A stretch of 47,689 nt of DNA from Chrysochromulina tobinii (lineage: Eukaryota; Haptophyta; Prymnesiales; Chrysochromulinaceae): contig JWZX01002429.1 in NCBI GenBank assembly GCA_001275005.1, positions 1 to 47,689 on the forward strand. The letters run 5' to 3'. The notes beneath the pieces are model-generated. The model was not told where the DNA came from. It was given only the letters and a program-made list of their open reading frames with translations, and searched no databases. Both the position numbers and the translations under genes were made by a program. Shown piece by piece: positions 17,962 through 26,416 of the stretch (position 1 is its first letter; the number at the start of each line of letters is the position of its first letter).

Positions 17962-20463
17962 TCAGATGCTCCAGAACCTATCCTCTGGCGTGTCCAAGTC
18001 TGCAACTTCTGTCGGCTGCGCCGTGCGCTGAGGCGGCGGTAGCGCAGAGACCCGCGGCATCGAGATGGGCGGTAAGTCTCTCGAATTCGGCTCGAACTTC
18101 GCCCGGCTTTGGTCGAAACTCGCGCGGCGCGCCACCGCCAGGCGCCAGGAGCGAGCTCGCTCGAGGGCCGCGTGCTTCGCAGGTGGGGGTGGGGCAGACA
18201 CAGGGTCAGACTCTGAAGTGGGCGACTTCTCCTGTGTGGACGCACGCTTCGTGCGGGTGAACGAAGGCCGGCGCCGGAATAAAGAAGTGTGACTCTGCTT
18301 GACGTCGGTGGACTGCGCATGCTCATCTGGCTCATCTGCTGCGAGCATCTGGAGCAACTCATCCGCTTGTTCGAGCCACTGCAGCTGTCTGTGGAACGTT
18401 TGGCTATAGGAGCTCTCGACGTGGAGTATGGGGTTCGTCGAGGCTTCTGCCTTCTCTCGCAACTCGCGCTGCAGCTTCGACCGTAGCATGAACAGATCGA
18501 GCTGCAGGCTACTACCTGTCGCACCACCTGATCCCGAGGAGCCGTTACCTGCTGCACCACCTCCCTTGAACGAGGCTGCATGCACCGAGGCCCCCTCGAC
18601 GTCTGCTTCCTTGACTGACGCCGCGGCCGGGGCAGCCGCTAGACTGGCCGGCGCAGACCAAAAGCCCAGGGACGGCGCATGGCTCAGAGTGGACAGGGAG
18701 ACCCGGCGCAAGAACGAGGCCGTGCGCCTCAGCTTCACGCCACCTCCGACCGTCGCTGTGGCCTCAGAAGGCGGAAGGGCGACCGGTATGGGTAGCGAGG
18801 GCGACGGCTCGATTTCGAGCACGAGCCTTCCCACCGCCACCTCGGCTTGCTCGAGCCACTGTAGACGGCTTTGGAAGCGCTGGCTGTAGGGGCTCTCCAC
18901 GTCCAGCACCGGGCTCGTCGAAGCCTCGATCTTCTCTTGCAATTGGCGCCGCAGCTTTGCTCGTAGCTCGCTCAGGCCGTGTGGCAGGCTACCTGCTCCG
19001 GCGGCCTCCTCGGCAAGGCTCGCCGCGGGCGGCAGATAGTCAAAGGCGGGCGAAAGGCCAACCGTTGAGCCGACCGTTTCTACAGCGCGGGTCGCAGCAT
19101 CACCGCTGCCGATCGTTGAGCCGACCGTTCCTACAGCGAGAACCACGGCATCATCACTGCCAATGTCAACACGACGGCGCGGCAGGCGGAGTTGCGTGCC
19201 CGTCTCGGCGCCCGTCTCGGTACAAGTCGAGTGATGCATGGGCGGCGCTGTCGGCTGAGCGCTCGCATTCCTGGGAGCCTGCTCGGGGTGCGACAATCCC
19301 TTCGTCCCATTTGTGACCGACTCCAAAGCGGGTGAGTGTTCCGTCCCGTGCTGACACAGCGCCTTGATCGCGCGCCAGCCACGTAGCAGCTTCAGCCTTG
19401 TCGCGTGTGATGTCGCGAGGGAGGCGGTGGCGAAGGCGGTCGCGGCATGCGACCGAACATACGGCCGGCCCTCCAAGCAAAACGCGCGTGCGGTCGCCTG
19501 ACCAGCGTGCGCGCGTGCACTTGTTTGGAAGGCCCGAAACCCGCGCCGCAGCCGACGAAGCCCCTCCCATGTGGCAAGGGCTCTGAGAGCTTCGTTGGTA
19601 GAATTGTAACTGGAGGTGGGATCAGTGGCGGGCCTCGGCGTCGACCTCGGCGACGGCCGCGACGCTTCTTCTCGCCGCACCAGCCGAGTGCGCACGACCA
19701 GAGGGCTAAGTGGCTCCCAGCCCCTCGGCACGACCTGCAGCATGCCTTCAGGCGACTGGCGTGGCACCTCTTCGGTGTTCACCAGCGTGGAGGAGGCGCG
19801 CCGAAGGCCAGTGAGGGAGAAGAGCGACGTAGGGCGAGGCGAGGCGGGCGAGGCGGGCGAGGCGGGCGAGGCGGGCGAGGCGTTCGAGGATCGGCGAGGC
19901 GCTTCTTCTGGGCGCACGAGATGACGGCGCGCCACGGGCACTTCTTCGATGACGACAAGCGAGGTGCGCTTGAGGGCCTTGAGACGCGGCATTTGTTTGA
20001 GCCGCACGAGCCGACGGCGCTGTTCGTGCCACCACGCTAGCCAGCGCACCCAGTGCCGCGTCACGCCGGTGCACTGCATCGGACGCCGTGATGAGATCGC
20101 GCTGATGAGATCGATGAGCCTGTGCCTCGTAGCAGCCTCGTGCGTCCACGTCGCCATGACCGCTTCCACCGCGCGAATGACTGCGCGCGTACGACCGCGA
20201 TCGCGCAAGTGCTTGTTGAACCGTCGTTGGCGCGACAACTCTATCCAACGAGTCATCGCAGCTGCGAGCTCCGCGTTCCGCAAGCGCCGCCCTGCAAGAC
20301 TGAGAACAACGTCCACCGCCTGGAAGCGCATCTGGTTGTGGCCAAACGGGTCCAGTGCACCTTGGACTCGGGCGTGGACCCCGAAACGCCACAGTAGGCC
20401 TTGGACCCTATCGGACAGACTGCTCACGTGCTGGCTGGCGCCCGCCTCACCGTTTCCGACCAT
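17962..20463 (-). CDS. Hypothetical protein with duplicated helical module
   Basis: This 833-residue single-exon protein matches no family I recognise. The start ATG (MVGNGEAGASQHVSS) follows an AT-richer leader. The N-terminal half has Trp/Arg-rich helices (MTRWIELSRQRRFNKHLRD, RHWVRWLAWWHEQRRRLVRL, ALATWEGLRRLRRGFRAFQ). They are vaguely similar in spacing to Sfi1/IQ-type centrin or calmodulin-binding helices, which is a weak suggestion only. A SPASPA repeat (19850-19880) is low complexity. The C-terminal half contains two copies of a module of about 45 residues: LRAKLRRQLQEKIEASTSPV...ESPYSQRFQSRLQWLEQAE and LRSKLQRELREKAEASTNPI...ESSYSQTFHRQLQWLEQAD. These are separated by Ser/Ala-rich sequence and presumably mediate a repeated interaction. 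Confidence 0.6.
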   Translation of the reverse strand: MVGNGEAGASQHVSSLSDRVQGLLWRFGVHARVQGALDPFGHNQMRFQAVDVVLSLAGRRLRNAELAAAMTRWIELSRQRRFNKHLRDRGRTRAVIRAVEAVMATWTHEAATRHRLIDLISAISSRRPMQCTGVTRHWVRWLAWWHEQRRRLVRLKQMPRLKALKRTSLVVIEEVPVARRHLVRPEEAPRRSSNASPASPASPASPASPRPTSLFSLTGLRRASSTLVNTEEVPRQSPEGMLQVVPRGWEPLSPLVVRTRLVRREEASRPSPRSTPRPATDPTSSYNSTNEALRALATWEGLRRLRRGFRAFQTSARAHAGQATARAFCLEGRPYVRSHAATAFATASLATSHATRLKLLRGWRAIKALCQHGTEHSPALESVTNGTKGLSHPEQAPRNASAQPTAPPMHHSTCTETGAETGTQLRLPRRRVDIGSDDAVVLAVGTVGSTIGSGDAATRAVETVGSTVGLSPAFDYLPPAASLAEEAAGAGSLPHGLSELRAKLRRQLQEKIEASTSPVLDVESPYSQRFQSRLQWLEQAEVAVGRLVLEIEPSPSLPIPVALPPSEATATVGGGVKLRRTASFLRRVSLSTLSHAPSLGFWSAPASLAAAPAAASVKEADVEGASVHAASFKGGGAAGNGSSGSGGATGSSLQLDLFMLRSKLQRELREKAEASTNPILHVESSYSQTFHRQLQWLEQADELLQMLAADEPDEHAQSTDVKQSHTSLFRRRPSFTRTKRASTQEKSPTSESDPVSAPPPPAKHAALERARSWRLAVARRASFDQSRAKFEPNSRDLPPISMPRVSALPPPQRTAQPTEVADLDTPEDRFWSI

Positions 20464-20812
20464 CCTGCCGAGGAAGAACGTTTCGTTGAATTTTGTTTTG
20501 CTTGCGGAGAATCAAATTTGGAGGTTTCGTCGGCCGGGTGCTCTTGCATGCAATCCCAGTCGAACTCGTCTGGACAATAGCCCTCTTTCTTCTACCCTAC
20601 ACATACACAGTGCACGCACAATTGTGCACGTATACTGACTGTTCATGCAACAACACTCGCCTTTGGATTCTCGAATGCGAGTATCCGAATAGTCTCAACA
20701 GTCGCGGCGCCGACTCCGCCTCGCCTCGCCGTCCGGTCCCTCGTGCGACGTGGAAGGGCCCACACGCAATCGCAAACAGCTCGAGCCCAGGCGTACACGC
20801 CCCCTCTAGCTC
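20464..20812. promoter_or_regulatory. Spacer between two minus-strand genes
   Basis: This is the 3' flank of the QueA-QueH gene and 5' flank of the preceding gene. 20,590-20,650 holds an imperfect palindrome (GTGCACGCACAATTGTGCAC) and AT-rich runs that could be promoter sequence. No gene is seen. Confidence 0.4.
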
Positions 20813-23800
20813 CTACCAGTTATCGCGCTTCCCGTCCTTCCTGCGCCCCTCGAAAGTTGCCTTGAGCTCCTTCTCGAAGTTGGCCGACTGGCTGAAGAAC
20901 CCTTGCACCACCTCGACGCTCTCCTCGGCTTCGTCAACCGCAGGGTCGGCGTAGATGCCGCCGCCGCCCACCACTATGGGCGGCAGTCCTTCCTTGGCGC
21001 GCCAGTGATTCGAGTCGCGCAGTGAGTACGAGCAGCCGCAGTACTCTTGCTTGTAGAAGCTCTGCTCGGCGTTGATTCGGTACCTGAGGAGGTCATCAGT
21101 GGGTCATTAGTGGGTCATCAGTGGGTCATTAGTGGGTCATTAGTGGGTCATTAGTTGATTCGGTACCTGAGGAGGCAGGCAATCCAGAGGTAATCAGTGG
21201 GGCGACCAGAGAGGCCATCAGAGGCCATCAGAGGTCATCAGTGGGGCGACCAGCGAGGCCATCAGTGGTCATCAGAGGTCATCAGCTCGAGCCCTCCTCA
21301 TCGTACTTGCGCTGCGTCATCTCGGCCGTCTGCCAGTCGGAGACCCAATACTCGACCCCCTCGTACTTTGCCGCCGCCTTGAGCCCCGAATCGTTCACCT
21401 GCTTCTCATCCTTCCACCGGCTCGTCGCGTTCGTCGTCGTGAACGAGTCGAACCCGTGCTCATGCGCATAGAGCGCGGTGCGCTCGAGCCGCATGTCGAA
21501 GCACATGGAGCAGCGAGCGCCACGCTCGGGGCAAAACTCCATCCCCTTCGCCCGTCGGTACCTGTGGGGAAGTGGCAGGGGGCGTCGTGGTGAGCACTTG
21601 CATGCACGAGGGGGCAGAACTCCATTCCTTTCGCCCGTCGGTACCACTCGTCCACGTCGCCGTCGACGTCCACAAAGTCGATGCCGAGCTTGGCGGCGAA
21701 TCGCTTATTCTCCTCCTTGCGGATCTCGTACCTGATGAGACAGGCAATCAGAGAGGTCATTAGGGGTCATCAGGGCCCGTAAGGGTGTCCTCAAGGGCAA
21801 TCAGAGGCCATCAGAGGTCATTAGGGTTCGTTCGGGCCCGTAAGGGTGTCCTCAAGGGCAATCATGGATCCAATTCGGAGCTCGTACTCCTTTCGCGGGT
21901 GGATGTTTGGGTTGTAGAAGAAGATTGTCACATCATGGCCGGCGGTCACCATCGCCTCGACCATCGCGCCGCTGCACGGCGCACAGCACGAGTGCAGCAG
22001 CACCTTGCGCCCCGTGCGCAGGCCAAGATGCTCGGGCAGTGCGGGAGGCGATGCGGGAGGCGATGCGGGAGGCGATGCATGCGTGGTCGACATCGATTGC
22101 TGTGGCCGCTCGTCGGGCGCCGGCATGGGCACCTCCCAACGGACTTTGCGCACCGAGGGCAGCGCCGCGGCGACTGCCGCAACGAGCCGCTCGCCTGCAG
22201 ACCTCGTGGGCGTGTGGGGAAAGAAGAGGCAGGCATCGCCGTACGAGAGGAAGCGGTAGCGCTGCGCAATCGCATGCGCGTACGCGGCGTGCACCTCGGC
22301 TGAGGAGCCCAGCAGCGCGCTGACCAGCAGCATGAGCGTCGAGTCGGGCGCATGGAAGTTGGTGATGAGCGCATCAATCACGCGGAACTGGTAGCCAGGT
22401 GCGATGCACAGCGCCGTCGAGCCACTGACAGAGGTGCACCCGCGCGCCGTAGCGGCGCTTGCCAGCCCTCTGAGCACCATGGATGGCGACGGGCTGCCCA
22501 CGACGGCGCTACCCACGACGGCGCTACCCACGACGGCGCTGCCCACAACGGCGCTGCCCACAACGGCGCTACCCGTGCCCGCTGCCGCCTCGTATGGCGT
22601 CCATTGCTCGAGATGGCCGAGCTCGAGCGCCGTCTCGAGCGCCGTCCCGCTCGCCAGCGCGCCCGTGCCAAACGTCTCACCAGCCGCGCTCGGCGCCTCG
22701 CAAGCCACATTCAGTTCCCCAAGACGGTGCACACCAAACCAGTACAGGGACTCGAGCACGCGCGTCGAGGTCGTCCCTACCGGTACGATCGGCCGCCCCT
22801 CGTCGAGGCTCCGCGCGATCGCCGCGAGCTCGTGCACGCGCATCGAGAAGCGCTCTGCATGCATCTGGTGCTCAGCAAGGCGCGGGGCGGCGATGGGCTT
22901 GAAGGTGCCCGCGCCCACATGCAGTGAAAGTCTTGAGCTTGCCACCCCCGCGGCGCTCAGGCGGTCGAGGAGCGCACTGGTGAAGTGGAGTCCCGCGGTC
23001 GGAGCTGCCACGCTGCCCTCGTGCGCAGCCGAGGCATAGACGGCTTGATAGCGCGTGGCGTCCGACGCCTCGGGCTGGCGCTGGATGTAGGGCGGGAGCG
23101 GAATGGCGCCGAGGGTGCTGAAGGCGTCCCGCAGAAGCAGCGGTGACGTGGCAGCGGCGCCGGCGGCGGCGGCGGCGGCGGAGGAGGAGGAGGAGGAGGA
23201 GGGCAGCGATGAGGCGAGAGCGTCCGTCGAGGCGGCTATCTGATCACCCGATGTGGAGGGCACGAGGTCGAGGCGCACAGCGACCTCGACGCCAGGCGAC
23301 TCTCCCTCCTCCCGCCACTCAGAGACCACTCGCTCGACGCGGAGCGAGAGTGCTAGCGCACTCGCTGTCGCCGCCGCCGTGGCGCGCAGCTCAAGCCCGG
23401 TCGCCTCCAGAGGCAGCCTCACCATCGCCCGCCAGAGCTGGCCACACACTGGCTGGGACAGCGCGTGTGACGCGTCGGCGCCATCCTCGGGAGCGAGGAA
23501 CATCACTTCCACAGGCGCGTCGGCGGCGCACGAGCCCATGCGAACAGGGCGTGCGAGCATGCGAGCGGCGAAGACGCGTGACTCATTGAAGACCAGATGC
23601 GCATCGGGGGGCAGCAGTCGAGGCAGGTCCGAAAACGTTGCGTCATGGAGCCTGCTGCCCTCCGCAACGGCGGTCGCGGGCAGCCGCACCAACAGCCTCG
23701 CCGCGTCGCGAGGCTCGGCGGCGTGCTGTGCGATCAGCTCGTCTGGGAGGTCATAGCGGAAGGCTGCCGACGCCATGCCCAGTGGCGAATGCGCTGCGTC

Positions 23801-23899
23801 GCCGCTGCCGTGTGGGAAATAGCCGGGCTGCAAGTGGACCGTGTGCACTGGCCGTCTGCAAAGGCGCGTGCTCAAAGGTTGCAGGCGAGCGCGCAACAT
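20813..23899 (-). CDS. QueA-QueH fusion: queuosine-tRNA synthesis enzyme
   Basis: Four exons (23899-21888, 21731-21645, 21561-21307, 21082/3-20813) join in one frame of 874 residues. QueA transfers and isomerises the ribosyl group of S-adenosylmethionine onto preQ1 in tRNA, giving epoxyqueuosine. QueH then reduces that to queuosine. The QueA part (about 45-600) shows [84 protein letters not shown] and [14 protein letters not shown]. The QueH part carries its Cys pairs: [21 protein letters not shown] and [12 protein letters not shown], plus [20 protein letters not shown]. The N-terminus ([19 protein letters not shown]) is Arg-rich without acidic residues, like an organelle presequence. Five AVVGS repeats interrupt QueA. 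Splicing and organelle-like targeting argue against bacterial contamination. Eukaryotes usually salvage queuine instead of making queuosine. Confidence 0.9.
21083..21306 (-). repeat. QueA-QueH intron 3 with duplicated acceptor
   Basis: The intron starts GTACGATGAG and exon 4 starts GTACCGAATC. The 21-bp acceptor/exon-start stretch at 21072-21092 is repeated at 21155-21175. Between them are TAATGACCCAC repeats. The donor sits inside the codon for Lys in QRKY. Confidence 0.85.
21562..21644 (-). repeat. QueA-QueH intron 2: 34-bp exon-start duplicate, introner family B
   Basis: The first 34 bases of this 83-bp intron match the first 34 bases of the following exon (21561-21528) at 31 positions. 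The remainder carries GCATGCAAGTGCTCACCACG and ends CCCCACAG. The same word occurs in the PARP intron at 7098-7177 and, shorter, in the ABC transporter intron at 44075-44148. Confidence 0.9.
21732..21887 (-). repeat. QueA-QueH intron 1 with internal duplicate
   Basis: The intron starts GTACGAGCTCC and exon 2 starts GTACGAGATCC. A 31-bp segment near the donor (21834-21864) is repeated at 21773-21803. The 3' end is TGATTGCCTGTCTCATCAG, a variant of the family A acceptor. Confidence 0.85.
22496..22574 (-). repeat. 15-bp minisatellite inside QueA
   Basis: Five 15-bp units (CACGACGGCGCTACC on the plus strand) encode AVVGS repeats between two conserved QueA blocks. They probably form a surface loop. 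The core word is the one that builds the GAHDGA and PTTAP repeats in the CEP295-like gene. Confidence 0.85.
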
Positions 23900-24234
23900 C
23901 AGCGCAGTCGACCTCCCGAGGGAGGAGTGCGTGTGCGCCTTCTGGTTTTGCTGAAAATGTGCTGTGAAGATTAGCGTGAACGAACATTTTCTGATGCCAG
24001 ACCTTTGTACAGTACTGGTGGTTGGGCTGTGGTGTACATGTAGCTCGAAGCGTTCTCGGAAAGGGTGTGGCTTCTTCTACACACTTGCAGTCGACTCCAA
24101 CGACGATTACCTCAACGAACCCCAAACCTATGCACCTGGAGGCCCACGCTCCTCCTCAACACCCTATTTCTGCTAGCCCTACCCAGCTGCCGAGTGTTAA
24201 CAGCCAATTCACACAAACTCCTACAGCGGACGCC
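23900..24234. promoter_or_regulatory. Divergent promoter region, queuosine gene / ARFRP1-like gene
   Basis: 335 bp lie between two head-to-head starts. The middle (23,940-24,020) is AT-richer than the genes (TTTTGCTGAAAATGTGC, GAACATTTTCTGATG). An in-frame extension of the GTPase to 24022 is open but not conserved with the family, so I treat it as leader. No TATA box is assigned. Confidence 0.4.
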
Positions 24235-24831
24235 ATGTTCTCGCTGTTCATGGGCTTCTATCGCTACCTATTCCAGAAGCATCAGTTCCAGGTGCTCATA
24301 GTCGGCCTCGACTATGCCGGCAAGACGAGCGTGCTGGAGCAGATCAAGACCATCTTCTGCGGAATGGAGCCGCTGCCGCCCGGCAAGATCACGCCGACAA
24401 TCGGGCTCAACATAGGGAAAGTAAGCATTGACGGGGCTAATCTTGTCTTCTGGGACGTCGGCGGCGCACGCAGCCTACGCTCGCTCTGGGAGCGCTACTA
24501 CGGCGAGGCGCACGGCCTCCTTTTCGTCATAGACGCCGCCGACACGGCACGCCTTGAGGAGGCACGGGAAGTGCTTCGGCAGCTGCTCAACAATGCGGAG
24601 CTCGCCGGCATCCCCCTGCTCGTGTTTGCCAACAAGCAGGACGCCGCGGGCGCGCTGACGCCGCACGAGGTGCAAGCGCGCTTTGGCCTGCACCACGCTG
24701 AAGGCAGCAGCCAGCCGCAGCATGTGCTCGGCACAACGGCTATCCGCGGCGAGGGCATCGACGAAGGCGTGCGCTGGCTCGCAGAGACGCTGCGCACATC
24801 GCCGCGGGCGCTCGCGCTGCAAACCGGATGA
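24235..24831 (+). CDS. ARFRP1-like small GTPase with altered switch II
   Basis: This is a 198-residue single-exon protein starting MFSLFMGFYRYLFQKH, matching the ARFRP1/Arl3p N-terminus (no Gly2; Met-hydrophobic start, usually acetylated). G1 is GLDYAGKTS, followed by the switch I segment KITPTIGLNIG. G3 is WDVGGARSLRSLW, G4 ANKQD, and G5 falls in TTAIRGEGI. ARFRP1 proteins work at the trans-Golgi, recruiting Arl1 and golgins. In most Arf proteins G3 is WDxGGQE; here Gln, needed for GTP hydrolysis, is Ala and the Glu is also lost. Either it hydrolyses slowly or it uses another residue. An in-frame upstream extension is rejected because the family starts at this Met. Confidence 0.88.
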   Translation: MFSLFMGFYRYLFQKHQFQVLIVGLDYAGKTSVLEQIKTIFCGMEPLPPGKITPTIGLNIGKVSIDGANLVFWDVGGARSLRSLWERYYGEAHGLLFVIDAADTARLEEAREVLRQLLNNAELAGIPLLVFANKQDAAGALTPHEVQARFGLHHAEGSSQPQHVLGTTAIRGEGIDEGVRWLAETLRTSPRALALQTG

Positions 24832-25033
24832 TGACACACGGAGGCGCCAGCCACCCAGCACACTCCCGTCTCAAACAGCTCAACTCGGGCAGCACAACAG
24901 CTCCATATGTTACGGCGTGCGCTGTCACTGGTCTGGTGATTGAAAGCGAGAGCAAGTTGGAAGGTCGGCGCCGTTGGGGATCGCCCACGTCCTCTATATA
25001 CGGCAGGTGTAGCTTACAATAAGGTCAGATTGG
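24832..25033. other. Convergent spacer
   Basis: This short spacer lies between the 3' ends of the GTPase gene and the minus-strand Ariadne-like frame. It contains CTCTATATACGG near 24,993, which resembles a TATA box but has no gene positioned to use it. Confidence 0.4.
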
Positions 25034-25498
25034 CTATGTCTTGTTGCATGGTCTCGCATCTTGAAAGGGAATCCGAGCAGGGAAAACCGAGCAGGGAAAC
25101 CTGCAGGAAACCGAGCGCGCGCGCGCGCGCGCTGCGCGCGCCCCGCCCGCTCCGCCCGCCGCCCGCTCGCATTCGAGAACTTGAGAGCAATGTGGCAGCT
25201 CCTCCTCCTTCGATTCTCCAGCAGCACTTTCAAGAGTAAAGTCCTGCACTGCAGCCGTATCCTGTATGACGGCTTCAAGGAGAAGCCCTTTTGCAACAAC
25301 AAAGTAGCGCTCCAGCATGCGATCCTCGTCACCGCCACAATGCCGCAGCAAAATGCTCGTCGTCTCTTCATCAAGGCCGATGATCGCGGCAAGGGCATCC
25401 ATTCGTCTCCTTCGAATAGCTAGTTTGCTCGAAATGACATCATCTATTGCCGCCGGGAACGCCGTCTCCAGCACCTCGACATCGCTCCCATACTCCAT
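25034..25498 (-). CDS. Ariadne-type UBA-like fragment without RBR domain
   Basis: A 154-residue open frame starts MEYGSDVEVLETAFPAAIDD. Residues about 25-70 (RRRRMDALAAIIGLDEETTS, then ILLRHCGGDEDRMLERYF) resemble the UBA-like region that precedes the RING1 finger in Ariadne RBR ubiquitin ligases. The zinc-binding RBR domain is absent. After about residue 105 the frame runs through a GC-alternating tract (25,110-25,180) into sequence that looks non-coding. No RBR-coding exon exists before the GTPase gene, which lies head-on. It is either a truncated gene or a small stand-alone protein with a different 3' end. Confidence 0.4.
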   Translation of the reverse strand: MEYGSDVEVLETAFPAAIDDVISSKLAIRRRRMDALAAIIGLDEETTSILLRHCGGDEDRMLERYFVVAKGLLLEAVIQDTAAVQDFTLESAAGESKEEELPHCSQVLECERAAGGAGGARAARARARSVSCRFPCSVFPARIPFQDARPCNKT

Positions 25499-26416
25499 TT
25501 CTCGAGCACCTCAACTGTATCGCTTGGCTCTGCGACCTCGGCCGTGTCCTCTGCGATTGCGACCACTACCCGGTGCGATGCATTCACATGCTCAACGAAA
25601 GGCTCGACGCCGTGCTGCACGCGGCGAGGCGGCCGGCGGTGCTCAAGGCCAAGGCACGCGCACTCACCGTGCTGCTGTGCCTTCGTGCTCGAGTCGTCGC
25701 TCGTGTGTTTTCGCCCAGAGGCGCGGGCTTCGTCGAGGCGAAGGCGCACTTCTGGCAGGTGAACAACGACCTGATGACGCTCTCGCGCACCGCCGAAGTG
25801 GGGTTGGGGGACACGACTGCAGAGGAGAGGCGATTGGGTTCACTGAGTGCGGTCTGTTGAGGCTTGAGCACTGTAGTGGTCTGTGCCGCCGCGCGACCGG
25901 GTGTGAGCGGGTGTTGCACCACAATCATGGCATGATTGGCGCGTCTGAGGCTGTGAGCGCTTCTTAGTCTGACGGTGACGCGTACCGTGTAGTGAAGTAG
26001 GGCGGTGTAGTGGAGTATGGGGCGGCGTTCGCCCACCGTAATCAGACCCACCTGGCGCCTCAGATTCCCGGGACCGGGGACGGATTCAGATTGGATCGGG
26101 ACGGTGACCTGACGTGATTCGGTGTTCGCCCCCGCGCCAGTGGGCCGGCACCCGGGCAGTGAATACACGATAAGTGAACTAACGGGTGCGCTCAGAACGG
26201 AAGTCAGATGAGATGGGGGCTCTCCTCCCTCACCCACGTACTCGAGGTCCCACACGAGTCGGCACGAGATCTGACCGCCGCACGGAGCCCGCCACATTGG
26301 CACTCGCAAAGTCCGACAGTTCCATCATCGATCTCTTCTGTACACCGCCGAGCTGCCCCGAATATGCTCAGGGGGCTTGCCAAGGAGGTTCCTCACAACT
26401 CAGCGACCTACGCGCT
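25499..26416. other. Long spacer, no confident gene
   Basis: The stretch has several overlapping short frames. The best on the plus strand (about 25,585-25,860, ending in a KAHFWQVNNDLMTLSRTAE-like peptide) has some coding character but no family I know and no clear start. 25,860-26,416 shows nothing recognisable; it includes the 3' flank of the PIH1-domain gene. Confidence 0.4.

Noticed and set aside
20813..23899. Bacterial contamination as the source of the queuosine genes
   Set aside because: Three spliceosomal-type introns with the local repeat signature, the presequence and neighbouring eukaryotic genes show it is part of the host genome.
24022..24234. N-terminal extension of the ARFRP1-like protein
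   Set aside because: ARFRP1 proteins start at the M(F/Y)xL motif found at 24235. The extension is low-complexity and probably leader sequence.
25447..25860. 137-residue plus-strand gene candidate
   Set aside because: It overlaps the start of the Ariadne-like frame and has no recognisable domain and no clear start. Kept only as a remark in the spacer entry.
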